From: Eledone cirrhosa
Taxonomy: Eukaryota; Mollusca; Cephalopoda; Octopoda; Eledonidae
Direction of reading: 5' to 3'
Length of the DNA stretch: 64,000 nucleotides
Assembly (NCBI GenBank): GCA_964016885.1
Contig: OZ024740.1
Location: forward strand, 298,312,525-298,376,524
The position numbers were made by a program, and so were the translations under genes. The notes under the pieces are model-generated. The model ran no database searches and was not told the DNA's origin. It saw only the letters and a list, made by a program, of their open reading frames with translations. Positions 56,501-61,937 of the stretch are shown here, in pieces; the first letter of the stretch is position 1; each line of letters opens with the position of its first letter.

Positions 56501-59500
56501 AGAAGGTTACAAATCTTTAGGACCGAGCCAAAGGTTTTGTGTAGGGACAAAATGGTGAAGTAATCAAAATAAAACAGTTGAGCTTTACACATGGAACAAT
56601 AAAAGTCCAGTAATATATAATTTCTATAAACACCAGAAGGTATACAAACTAGTTTTGCTCAATGACGCAGTTTCTTAATTCAATACAAAATATCTTTTTG
56701 GTTTCATTTTTCTTTACATGGAGACTACATTTTAAGCTTTAAATCTTATAGCAGCATGTGAACAAATATAAACCTGGTTAGAACATTGGTGAAGGATTTT
56801 TGCATCAGATGCTGCGTTACCACAGATTATACAAAGCAGTGTTCACTGGGGTTACTCATAATCATTATCTATAGCAATAAGGTTCTTAGAAAAGAAAATG
56901 GGTTAACCCTTTAGTATTTGCATTACTCTATATTTACTGTTGTATTCTTGGGGTAAAGACTTTACTTCATAATTATCTCCCATAATATTGAATCTATGAG
57001 ATTTTGGTATTATTTATTTTACCAAATACCTCAGTATCAGTATGAGTGGCCGGTTACACCTGGTTTGAACAGAAAGAGATGAGAGAATTCTGGCTGGATA
57101 CGGCCAGTTTAAATGCTAAAGGATTAAAAGGTTTTACTTACCAGGACGTTCATCTAAAATAGAGTCCCAAATTGAAGGATGCTGGTAGAGTTCAGTTATT
57201 AGTTTCTGAGGTTCATAGCACATATCAAGAAACTCAGGCGTGGCCAGTTTGTAGTTGAATAACACTTGCTCGGTTGCTAGTCTTTGATACAATACCTTAA
57301 ATTTTTGGTAAGCAGTTTCAGCTTTCTTGCATGTAGACGGCTAGGAGGAGAATATGATTATATTAGTATAACCCTTATAAGATATGTGGAGGCACGTGGT
57401 CTAGTGATAAGGGTGTTGGACTTATGATCACGAAGTGGATTTGATTCCTGATGTTTGATTTGTGTTGTGTTGATTTCATGTTGCTTCAGTATACTCAGCT
57501 GAAAATGAGTACCAGCAGCAATAGCTGGGAGTTTAACCCTGTGATGGACTGGCATCCTGTACTCTCAGTCACTTCACACCACAAAACTGGGATAAGCACC
57601 GGCTTGGTGAGCCTTATGGTTTGAGACAGACTTTAGACTCCAGTATTTCAGTTCGATACTTATTTTATTGATATCTGTTTGTCATACCACTAAGTTACAG
57701 AACATGCAGTGATACAACATAAAGAAACACACATTATTATCATTTAATGTCTGCGTTCAAGGTTACTTTGCCTTTCATCCTTATGGGGTCAATAAAATAA
57801 AGTACCAGTAATACACTGGGTAATTGCTGGCCTTGTGCCAAAAGTAGAAACAATTATCATTTAATGTCTGCATTCCCTGCTACCACTAGGCCACGCACCG
57901 CCATAAAATATACTGGAGTTGATTAAATCCTTAAAGGTTTACATAATGTAGTCACAAGAGCAGATAGAGCTGGAGTAGTCATTCAACTGAAGTGAGTGTT
58001 ATGATTATGAGGCAAACAAGTTATATGGATTGACTAGAGCTGTAGTAAGATTTGAATTTGTGAATATATAGTTATGACAAAAAGCACCCAGTCCACACTG
58101 GAAAGTGGTCATGTAGATGTCGCGACAAAAAGAACCCAGTCCGCACTGTAAAATGGTCGTTTTGGTGCCACAATAAAAAGCAACCAATCAACACTGTAAA
58201 ATGGTAGTTTTGGTGCCACAATAAAAAGCCTCCAGTACACACTGTATATGTGGTTGGTGTTAGGAAGGGCATCCAACCATAGAAAACAAGCCAAAATCAG
58301 TCCAATGTGAGCAAAGCACAATCATCTGATCTGACTTGGCTCACACCTGGACAACTCATCTAATCCACGCTGTCATGGAAAAATGGATGTTAAACAGTGA
58401 TGATGACTATGATAGTCAATAGCTAATCACTTTAATTAAACAACTAGCATGTAGGAAGAGAACTACAGCATCACATACACACATAATTTTCCATGAAAAC
58501 GTAAGGGACTTTAAAAAAAATATAATCATAAAAATAAAAAACAAAGAGCTTTTACATCGTTTAGGGATTGAAGCCATTCATGTGCCAAGGAGACACAGTG
58601 TTTGAGAGCTAGTACTTTCTCAGCACCTGGAAAGATAAAAATATACAGATTGTTAAGATATCCCAAATTTATTGGAAATAGTTAAGCAATATTCACATTG
58701 CAAATAGGAATTCAAACAAGAAGAAAAAAACAAAAAAAATATCAAAAATATATTTTATGTTGTCACACAAAATAAATAGCTGGCATATACGAAGACCCAG
58801 AAGATTCCTGCATAAATTTTGTATTTTGTACTCTACTTCCTGTGTAAATCAATAACAAACTCAACATTTCTCCAAATTCAAAGATCACAGCTCCGATACT
58901 ATGGACATGTGGTTAGAATGTATCAGGAAAGAATCGCTGGAGAGATTTTACGGGCAAAACTAAGCGGCAGGAGACCCAGAGGTAAGCCCTAAGCAAGGTG
59001 GTTGGATAACATTCATTAGCTGGGCCAGTCTCGCTTGGAGATCCAGCTGGATCAGTTGGAGATGGTTGCTTCTGACAGGACCCGCTTGAAGAAGTGTTTG
59101 AGGACTTCTTATCATGCTGTGTCATGTTACTGTGGAGGCACTGTCGGTTACAACGAGTGTTCCAGTTGATCCAATCAACGGAACAGCTTGCTAGTGAAAT
59201 TAACGTGCAAGAGGCTGATCATTCCACAAACACGTGTACCCTTAATGTAGTTCTCCGGGAGATTTGGCGTGATATAGAATGTGACAAGGCTAGCTCTTCG
59301 AATTACAGGTACAACTCACTTTTGCCAGCTGATTGAACTGGAGCAACGAGAAATAAAGTGTCTTGCTCAAGGACACAGCATGCTGCCGGGAATCGAACTC
59401 ATGACTTTATGATTGTGAGCCACAAAGCCATGCGCCTTCATGTTACTGTACACAAAGACTAAACAACAGATTTGATGTGTGACAGTAATGCTGTGTTACA

Positions 59501-61937
59501 TTAAAACTTTCCTATTATATGGAATGTACACAAGGTAGTTTTTTGTATATTGTATAATCAGTGGGACACAGACACTTTCTGTTGACTCTCTAATACTAAA
59601 TCAGAATTACTTAAGATATATGGTGTTAGGAAGGGCATCCAGCCATAGAAAACCTGCCAGAAACAGTTCTGTACAAGCGAGACACGGTCTCTCGACCAAT
59701 CTCGCCTTAAGTGGGACAAACCATCCAACCTATGCTAGTGTGGAAGATGGATGTTAAACGATGATGATATGCACATACTCATCACCATCACCCTTTTTAC
59801 ACATGATAAACATATACATTATATCATACTGAGTTAGCAGAACTGCTTTAACATTGGATTAAATGCCTTACAGTATTTAGTTCTATTCTTCTACATCCAG
59901 ACTTCAATTCCTAACTACTGTTAGAGATTAAGACCAGTAGTTCCAGGGGGGCCAATACAATCCTCCCCCCCCCCCCCCAAAAAAAAAGAACAACAAAACT
60001 TTTTGTCACAAGATATCAGCAGTCAACGTACCAATAGGCAATTCTTTCATGATATAGGTAGCTAAAGCTACGCTAGATTCAGGGTCTTTGATTTTTGACA
60101 GGATGTTTTTAATTGAGTCAATGAGCTCCTTGTTTACTTCATCGAAACTCCATTTGCATCGATATTTCTCTTCTAGTGTATTTGCCTTTCTATCTCCCAG
60201 AGAAGACACATAAGCCCTGATGGTATTTTGAAGAGCAACTACATACAGTTGGTCTGAAGAGAGCTGAAATGAGATACAAATCAAAGCAAATCTTATTGAA
60301 ATAATAGAAATTAATGACAAAAGTACACAAAACAGTTTACATAGTGTAGGAGTTATCACATCTATTTCACACAAACAGAAATGTTTTAATCCCATTACCG
60401 AAGGCATCAGCTTCTTTGTAGTGGTGATCTAGCATGATCAGAACCACAATGGTTCAATGAAACTAAATAATTGAATAAGAGGGTGTTGTAAAATGTAGAA
60501 AATAGTGTTTTGCTTGAAAGCTACCACAATGTGAATTGGGTGGTAACTGTTAAAAATATAACGATGTTAGGATATTACTGTACAGTTCTTTATACGAGGG
60601 GGTGCTGAAAAGTTCCTGGCTATGGGTAAAAGAAAATACAGGAGGATCAATTGATTATGATTTCATTGAACATATTCCCCTCTCAGATTCACACACTTAT
60701 TGTAGTGGTCCTTCAATTTTTCTAAGCCCTGTAAAAAGAACTTGGCAGATTGGGCTTCCAACAAGGCCTCTGTAGCAACGATCAAGCCAGGAACTTTTCA
60801 GCACTTCCTCATAGGTCCTTATATTATGGGATGAAATCCTTTAATCAAAAGATTATAGAAGAAACTAGGTCAGAGGTGTATGTTTTTTGTTGCAGGGAAT
60901 GTCTGGGTTTTACGGTCCACTCTGGAGCATGGTTTTCCTCTTTATTCATAACAGCTTAAAAGTGAAAAACAATTTACAGCTCTGAACTAGTTTCTTTTGA
61001 TGAAGGGATTTTATTTTGAAATATAAAGACCTATAAAGAACTTCAGGGCAACATCCCAACATCTTTGTTATCATATTTTTAATATTTACTAAAGTGGTTG
61101 TGTAGGTGTCATGATAAAAAGCACCCAGCCCACATTGTAAAATGGTCAGTTGGTGACACGACAAAAAGTGTCCAGCCCATACTGTAAATGGTCATGTAGG
61201 TATCACAACAAAAAGCACCCAGTACACACTGTAAAGTGGTTGTATAGGCATCACAACAAAAAGCACCCAGTCCACACTGTGTAGTAGTCATGGTGACACA
61301 AAAAGTGGCCAGCCCACACTGTAAAGTGGTCATGTAGGTGACACAACAAAAAGTGATGATGATGATGATGATGTCTAATTCACTTTGTGGCAGCTTTCAA
61401 ACTAAATAGTTGAAGCTATCTAAAGTATGGTACAGTTATGAACTATCAATCAAATTATATATTCAACAATTATGTTCTTATCTAATTACACACACAAAAT
61501 AAACAATATTCATACTTCTAACTACATTCAGCCAGAACAGTCTCTCCAACTGCTAAAAATAGCAGCCAACTCTCCCACAGTACTACTGGATATATAAAAA
61601 GAGGAGGTGTTATGTCTGGAACATCTTTGATCAGAGTAGACCTAGGATTCTACAAAAAACAAAAACAACCTGGCTCCTGGAAGCTTTCACAGGGTCTACT
61701 CTGCTGCTAGTATTCCAACCAAGTATAGTGTTCGAGATATTTTCCTTCCTTCCTACTCTTTTCCTGCTATTTCAAGCGTTGAACTAATATATTTCTTCAA
61801 TGTACTGTGTCGTTTGCTTTGTTATTTCTGTTTACCTTGTACATACATATAGATAAATCAACTTGACTTAGTAGTTACCTTCAAGATATTTGTCAGAAGT
61901 AACCATTCTTCAACATTATCAATACTCAGCTCTTTTG
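36678..61937 (-). CDS. KNTC1: KNTC1 (ROD), kinetochore RZZ subunit, C-terminal part
   Basis: Thirteen minus-strand exons (listed separately) splice in phase with no stop to 491 residues. They match animal KNTC1/Rod from its C-terminal region: NVEEWLLLTNIL, GAEKVLALKHCVSLAHEWLQ, LITELYQHPSI, then PDINNMAKQIASIH, VWKNHSNGNK and LELPVCALSCLLM, in the order of the human protein (about 2,200 aa). With ZW10 and Zwilch, KNTC1 forms the RZZ complex at the outer kinetochore, which recruits dynein through Spindly and supports MAD1-MAD2 checkpoint signalling. Earlier exons lie beyond 64 kb. About 130 codons that should follow the 36,678 exon were not found. Introns run from 0.4 to 10.2 kb and are filled with repeats. 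Identified from memory of the family, without alignment. Confidence 0.87.
37227..37287 (-). CDS. KNTC1: KNTC1 exon (12th in window)
   Basis: 61 bp, acceptor TTGTTTTTCCAG, donor GTTTGT. Encodes STIDKDEQLDECLHAFNLIQ; the last Arg codon is split with the next exon. Confidence 0.8.
37355..37450 (-). mobile_element. SINE-A fragment, degenerate
   Basis: AATGAAAGATAAAGAGTGAA then GATTCGAGCAAGATTTGAAT. Weak match, minus orientation, in a KNTC1 intron. Confidence 0.45.
37935..38235 (-). mobile_element. LINE-A tail and SINE-A fragment
   Basis: 37,935-38,095 holds TCCAATGCTGGTATG and GGATGCTCTTCCTAACACCA of the LINE-A tail. 38,100-38,235 is a SINE-A tail and body on minus (GGCACAAGGCCAGCAATTAC, CGACCCCATAAGGATGAAAG). 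Confidence 0.7.
38637..38748 (-). CDS. KNTC1: KNTC1 exon (11th in window)
   Basis: 112 bp, acceptor TTATTTTTATAG, donor GTAAGTTG. Encodes MKELQNILLHIIEIPSLCFM then PSLPSAWQTVIVSILNK. Enters in phase 0, leaves in phase 1. Confidence 0.83.
39201..39305 (-). CDS. KNTC1: KNTC1 exon (10th in window)
   Basis: 105 bp, phase 0 to phase 0, acceptor TTTTTTTCAG, donor GTATGT. Encodes AQQAVSLVSWLCLDYKMYSL then TLWESLITKMKNLNM. Matches the LxxxLxLxYKIYDLxLWxxLLxKL region of KNTC1. Confidence 0.86.
39557..39883. mobile_element. MITE M1 copy with TA target duplication
   Basis: TA at 39,555-39,556 and 39,884-39,885. Left end CTCTTGTGTCTCGAATAAT, right end ATTATTTGGAACCTGAGAG. The body is collinear with 36,226-36,598. 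TA duplication and inverted ends fit a Tc1/mariner-type or other TA-targeting MITE. It sits in a KNTC1 intron 250 bp from an exon. Confidence 0.8.
40018..40205 (+). mobile_element. SINE-A, degenerate
   Basis: ATTGGCAGAATTTTGAACAA, TGAATTCAAATTCCACTAGA then GGGGTGTTGATAAAAAATGT. Old copy. Confidence 0.55.
40330..40412 (+). mobile_element. LINE-A tail fragment (sense)
   Basis: CATCAAACCCATGTAAGCAT, GAAAAAACGGATGTAAAAAC, then (GATGAT)n. Confidence 0.6.
40500..40635 (-). CDS. KNTC1: KNTC1 exon (9th in window)
   Basis: 136 bp, acceptor TATCTAAAAG, donor GTTAAA. Encodes LIRNQLYIVNLEKMSIAMTA then KSFEDCNKEKLAKSVWKNHS. The KxxWKNHS block is strongly diagnostic for KNTC1. Confidence 0.87.
40700..41842. 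other. KNTC1 intron, unassigned
   Basis: No repeat or exon recognised. It contains a small direct repeat (AGAACAAATGCCACAA) near 41,150-41,185. Confidence 0.4.
41843..41958 (-). CDS. KNTC1: KNTC1 exon (8th in window)
   Basis: 116 bp, acceptor TTTTTATATAG, donor GTTTGT. Encodes FENSTMSRVYQLQALLCLFD then VASIEEITKITSMSLEEIR. Corresponds to the RALxCLFxL...EE helix pair of KNTC1. Confidence 0.86.
42300..43140 (-). mobile_element. LINE-A/SINE tails, two or three copies
   Basis: 42,310-42,480 (ATCTTTCCATGCTTGCTTGG, GGATGCCCTTTCTAACACCA), 42,700-42,870 and 42,930-43,110 (tandem CCACTTTA-CAGTG-TACTGG-TGCATTTT blocks). A CA/TA microsatellite lies near 42,520-42,545. All have tail at the low-coordinate side, i.e. 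minus sense. Confidence 0.65.
43558..43627 (-). CDS. KNTC1: KNTC1 exon (7th in window)
   Basis: 70 bp, acceptor TTTTTCAACCAG, donor GTAAGT. Encodes VAYILRSGDIKRNISFLLGY then SAQ. Matches the RVIYLL..G.I...FLL segment of KNTC1. Enters in phase 2, leaves in phase 0. Confidence 0.86.
43860..44130 (-). mobile_element. LINE-A tail with repeated block
   Basis: CTGGATGCCCTTCCTATCCC, CACCATGTATTGGGTACG, then a second partial repeat (GAGGTGCCCTTCCTATCACC, GGAGTGTACCAGGTGCATTT). Confidence 0.6.
44560..44735 (-). mobile_element. LINE-A/SINE tail
   Basis: CATCATCATCGTTTAATGTC, CCATGGTTTAAATGGGTTGT, GAATGCCCTTCATAATGCCA and GACATTTACAGTGTGTGTGT. Confidence 0.72.
44905..45275 (+). repeat. Dispersed repeat D3, copy 2 (interrupted by SINE)
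   Basis: Matches 20,930-21,060, but is split at TATTCTATGTACTATACAT by the SINE at 45,019-45,203. Confidence 0.75.
45019..45203 (+). mobile_element. SINE-A, full length, with long target duplication
   Basis: Head GGTGGATTGGCAGTATTGGT, B box GAGTTCAAATCCTACCAAGG, body CCTTTCATCCTTATGGGATT, tail TGCCATAAGTAGAAACA. The 21-bp direct repeats at 44,996-45,016 and 45,204-45,224 are the target-site duplication. Confidence 0.9.
45384..45460 (-). CDS. KNTC1: KNTC1 exon (6th in window)
   Basis: 77 bp, acceptor TATCTTTTCAG, donor GTAAGTAT. Encodes TMTFDLGNMSIMEFNGKQLE then GDNFKR with a split Arg codon. This segment is poorly conserved in the family; phase and neighbours support it. Confidence 0.78.
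45845..46015 (+). mobile_element. SINE-A, degenerate
   Basis: TGAATTCAAATACCGTTGGA, GTCAGCTTTACCTTCATCTT, then GTGTGGCTTTGTGCCTAAGT. Confidence 0.6.
46101..46290 (-). mobile_element. Helitron 3' terminus (hairpin B)
   Basis: The reverse complement of 46,101-46,283 aligns with 51,085-51,268: ATGTATCATGGATTAC, GTGTAACACAGTCTT, CATATTGTCAATT, ATATCAATATACACACTA, then a terminal hairpin. Arms are AGCAGAAGAACCGC and GGCAGTTTTCTGCT, somewhat decayed. Position and orientation fit the 3' end of the Helitron coding region that follows. Confidence 0.7.
46619..49660 (-). pseudogene. Helitron Rep-helicase, decayed
   Basis: A minus-strand rolling-circle Rep plus PIF1-like helicase, in sense with KNTC1 and inside its largest intron. 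From 5' to 3': WRIVLPPSIYGSPHFYSE and GKPSYFITVTTNPNWDEI (49.3-49.65 kb); the HUH motif as RGLTHAHILLTIAED after a frameshift (HAH codons at 49,281-49,289); HINCEVVHSVKAVKYLYKY with the paired tyrosines (about 48.85 kb); Walker A NASAGTGKTYVI, Walker B LLIIDEIG (47.3-47.9 kb); CNKAQGQTFEKIGVYL and YVALSRV (46.6-46.95 kb). At least five frameshifts or stops break it, and the N-terminal part is missing. Not functional. Confidence 0.88.
49745..50040 (-). mobile_element. SINE with central conserved block, degenerate
   Basis: Minus strand head-like GTGATTGTAATGTTGAGAGT, then CTTGAGCAAGACACTTTATT, then a remnant of the block kept better at 59,119-59,441 (CGTTATACGTGTTTATGGAA, TGCTCAGACACTCGCACC). 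Confidence 0.55.
50054..50296. repeat. 27-bp minisatellite, exactly 9 units
   Basis: Nine consecutive 27-bp units, each starting CATGCRCA (two begin CAAGTGCA and CAGGCGCA). Since 27 is a multiple of three and units lack stops, frames stay open on both strands (plus strand: AHAQYGPDFAHAHFGPTY-like nonapeptides). It is GC-rich, unlike its surroundings, and two unit types alternate (CAGTAYGGACC and CACTTCGGACC). Probably non-coding. Confidence 0.9.
50320..50590. repeat. GT and TA microsatellites
   Basis: (GT)n near 50,330-50,342 and 50,462-50,477, and (TA)n near 50,477-50,505. No gene. Confidence 0.6.
50590..51010 (-). repeat. Dispersed repeat R, inverted copy
   Basis: The reverse complement of this stretch matches 51,640-51,850 and 4,540-4,945: AACCAGAAGTGTTGAGATTT, ATTACTTATTTAAAGATTC, GAATGAATATTACA, TAAGTTGGATTACTTTGAAT, and the end GCAGGACTGCACACGG. 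It holds SINE 50,688-50,875. Confidence 0.75.
50688..50875 (-). mobile_element. SINE-A, full length, well preserved
   Basis: Low end TGTTTCTACTTTTGGCACAA, then CGACCCCGTAGGGATGAAAG, high end CTGCCAATACACCGCCC. Target duplication TTACTTTGAATAAATAAT at 50,670-50,687 and 50,876-50,893. Confidence 0.9.
51085..51268 (+). mobile_element. Helitron-type 3' terminus (hairpin A)
   Basis: Homologous to 46,101-46,283 but in opposite orientation. It ends in a perfect hairpin, CTAGCAGAAAAACCA / CCCTTCGGC loop / TGGTTTTTCTGCTAG, and CTAG then T is a classical Helitron 3' end. No coding sequence is attached. Confidence 0.72.
51290..51870 (+). repeat. Dispersed repeat R, copy 2
   Basis: Same orientation as 4,200-4,960 and inverted relative to 50,590-51,010, with hairpin A between the arms. 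It lacks the SINE, showing uninterrupted TTATTTATTCAAAGTAATCC near 51,750-51,770. Microsatellites (CT, TA, GGT) lie in its centre. Confidence 0.75.
51871..52430. other. KNTC1 intron, unassigned
   Basis: The element-like motif AATGGCCCGGCGTTGCTTGG near 51,857-51,876 resembles termini of other dispersed elements. Otherwise nothing recognised. Confidence 0.4.
52430..53300 (-). mobile_element. LINE-A: RT C-terminus and 3' tail, best copy
   Basis: The open minus frame 52,673-53,122 reads LYDACIRTAMLHGSETWAL, then RRLERNEACMLRWMC, then RERQSINELRERLSIRGIK, then RRLRWYGHVMRMKDD and GRPKMTWDEVIKADL. Upstream, to about 53,270, the minus strand continues KFRELLPLLAEKGFSLKMKG. The 3' untranslated part (52,430-52,670) holds GGATGCCCTTCCTAACACCA and ends in ATGATG: the same tail as the SINE at 63,575. 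Its RT core is absent. Confidence 0.85.
53500..53780. repeat. TA microsatellites and unidentified element end
   Basis: (TA)n tracts at 53,500-53,550. AAAAATCGGTTGGGTGGTTC after a poly-A run near 53,715-53,734 resembles ends of helitron- or LINE-like repeats common in invertebrates, but I cannot assign it. Confidence 0.35.
53985..54495 (+). repeat. Duplicated 115-bp block flanking a LINE-A tail
   Basis: 53,985-54,100 and 54,366-54,495 are near-identical (TATAGGTATAAACAATGTAG, CTGGCAGTACTGAGTTCA, CATAGGGGTATAGCTTGGAG). The LINE-A/SINE tail 54,105-54,330 lies between them. Confidence 0.8.
54105..54330 (-). mobile_element. LINE-A/SINE tail
   Basis: CATCATCATCATCATTTAAC, CAATGTTAGCATGGGTTAAG, CTGGATGCCCTTCCTAACAC and CATTTACAGTGTATGCTGGG. 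Confidence 0.78.
54603..54768 (+). mobile_element. Short conserved element, DNA-transposon-like end
   Basis: CGCAGGGCCGTCTTAACGCA, TGGGCACGCTGGGCAGTTGC, GGGGCCCCACGAGGATAGGG, and inner GTAGGGGCCCCAGTGCTCTG. I recall this sequence as dispersed across unrelated animals. CAGGGCCG resembles hAT-type termini. Family uncertain. Confidence 0.45.
54935..55320 (-). mobile_element. Two LINE-A/SINE tails in tandem
   Basis: 54,940-55,092 (CATCATCATCGTTTAACGTC, GGATGCCCTTCCTAACACCA) and 55,108-55,310 (CATCATCGTTTAACATCCAT, TAGATGCCCTTCCTAACACC), same orientation. Confidence 0.78.
55670..55782 (-). CDS. KNTC1: KNTC1 exon (5th in window)
   Basis: 113 bp, acceptor TTTTTTATTGCTAG, donor GTAATT. Encodes DINNMAKQIASIHQLPFEDL then KTSLICEWLETEPEDADM. 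The split Asp codon joins ...LDERP to PDIN as in other KNTC1 proteins. The adjacent 10.2 kb intron carries the Helitron. Confidence 0.87.
55908..56320. mobile_element. Nested piggyBac-type MITEs
   Basis: The outer element begins TTAACCCTTTTGTTACCGTA, runs to about 56,012, and resumes at about 56,237 (CATGTCTTTTATATTATAAT). It matches the uninterrupted copy at 34,886-35,130. The inner element runs from TTTAGCATTTACATTACTCT to ATGCTAAAGGGTTAA (56,236). Confidence 0.75.
56321..56902. other. KNTC1 intron, unassigned
   Basis: A short tandem repeat (AATCGTAG-TGAATATAGTGAA) near 56,398-56,445. No gene. Confidence 0.4.
56903..57127. mobile_element. piggyBac-type MITE next to a KNTC1 splice donor
   Basis: TTAACCCTTTAGTATTTGCA at the left, AAATGCTAAAGGATTAA at the right, with TTAA at both ends. 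Its right end is 14 bp from the exon boundary at 57,142. Internal GAATTCTGGCTGGATACGGC is shared with the other copies. Confidence 0.85.
57142..57340 (-). CDS. KNTC1: KNTC1 exon (4th in window)
   Basis: 199 bp, acceptor TCTCCTCCTAG, donor GTAAGT. Encodes PSTCKKAETAYQKFKVLYQR, LATEQVLFNYKLATPEFLDM, then LITELYQHPSIWDSILDERP. The LIxxLYxHPSI block is characteristic of KNTC1. Enters in phase 0, leaves in phase 1. Confidence 0.88.
57388..57632 (+). mobile_element. SINE family S, full length
   Basis: Head GGAGGCACGTGGTCTAGTGA, AAGGGTGTTGGACTTATGAT and TGGATTTGATTCCTGATGTT; body TACTCAGCTGAAAATGAGTA and TTTAACCCTGTGATGGACTG; end GGTTTGAGACAGAC. Confidence 0.82.
57755..57852 (+). mobile_element. 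SINE-A, 5'-truncated, with clean target duplication
   Basis: Starts at GTTCAAGGTTACTTTGCC and ends GTAGAAACA. A 19-bp target duplication (ATTATCATTTAATGTCTGC) flanks it at 57,736-57,754 and 57,853-57,871. Confidence 0.88.
58073..58405 (+). mobile_element. LINE-A/SINE tail with internal tandem units
   Basis: Four repeats of a roughly 50-bp unit (AAAAAGCACCCAGTCCACAC, TGTAAAATGGTCGTTTTGGT, GCCACAAT), then the normal tail GGTTGGTGTTAGGAAGGGCA ending ATGTTAAACAGTGATGATGA. Confidence 0.8.
58556..58626 (-). CDS. KNTC1: KNTC1 exon (3rd in window)
   Basis: 71 bp, acceptor TATCTTTCCAG, donor GTAAAA. Encodes GAEKVLALKHCVSLAHEWLQ then SLND; the first Gly codon is split with the previous exon. Enters in phase 1, leaves in phase 0. 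Confidence 0.86.
58870..59118 (+). mobile_element. LINE 3'-end fragment (sense)
   Basis: CGATACTATGGACATGTGGT, TAGAATGTATCAGGAAAGAA, TACGGGCAAAACTAAGCGGC and GCAAGGTGGTTGGATAACAT: the RxYGHV-type C-terminus and following sequence, same family as 21,165-21,360. Confidence 0.65.
59119..59441 (-). mobile_element. SINE with strongly conserved central block
   Basis: On minus: tRNA-like head AAGGCGCATGGCTTTGTGGC, ATGAGTTCGATTCCCGGCAG; middle CTTGAGCAAGACACTTTATT; then a central block whose plus strand reads GTTCCAGTTGATCCAATCAA, CGGAACAGCTTGCTAGTGAA, ATTAACGTGCAAGAGGCTGA and ACACGTGTACCCTTAATGTA. I recall this block as widespread and unusually constant in octopus DNA. It abuts a LINE 3' end. Confidence 0.7.
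59620..59778 (+). mobile_element. LINE-A/SINE tail (sense)
   Basis: TGGTGTTAGGAAGGGCATCC, ACAAACCATCCAACCTATGC, then GATGTTAAACGATGATGAT. Confidence 0.78.
60032..60263 (-). CDS. KNTC1: KNTC1 exon (2nd in window)
   Basis: 232 bp, acceptor ATCTCATTTCAG, donor GTACGT. Encodes LSSDQLYVVALQNTIRAYVS, then YRCKWSFDEVNKELIDSI, then SSVALATYIMKELPIG. Enters in phase 0, leaves in phase 1. The open frame continues upstream of the acceptor, but that part is intronic. Confidence 0.86.
60597..60811. mobile_element. mariner internal-deletion derivative
   Basis: Terminal inverted repeats GAGGGGGTGCTGAAAAGTTC and GAACTTTTCAGCACTTCCTC, flanked by TA-containing sequence. The minus strand still encodes a transposase C-terminus: ALLEAQSAKFFLQGLEKLKD then HYNKCVNLRGEYVQ and a stop. 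About 1 kb of the gene is deleted. It would need a transposase from elsewhere. Confidence 0.85.
60812..61090. other. KNTC1 intron, unassigned
   Basis: No gene or repeat recognised. Confidence 0.4.
61095..61375 (+). mobile_element. LINE-A/SINE body expanded into about five units
   Basis: Five repeats of a unit of about 50 bp (AAAAAGCACCCAGCCCACAT, TGTAAAGTGGTCATGTAGGT, G-CACAACA) ending in (GATGAT)n. The usual GGAAGGGCATCC part is missing. Confidence 0.72.
61380..61878. other. KNTC1 intron, unassigned
   Basis: No exon, RNA gene or repeat recognised. Confidence 0.4.
61879..61937 (-). CDS. KNTC1: KNTC1 exon (1st in window)
   Basis: 59 bp, acceptor TTTTCTCATAG, donor GTAACT. Encodes KELSIDNVEEWLLLTNILK. 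It opens with two bases of a codon begun in an exon beyond the window or not recognised. NVEEWxLL is a KNTC1-like block. Confidence 0.8.

Noticed and set aside
60264..60407. N-terminal extension of the KNTC1 open frame
   Set aside because: Lies upstream of a good acceptor (ATTTCAG), and the previous exon joins in phase at 60,263.
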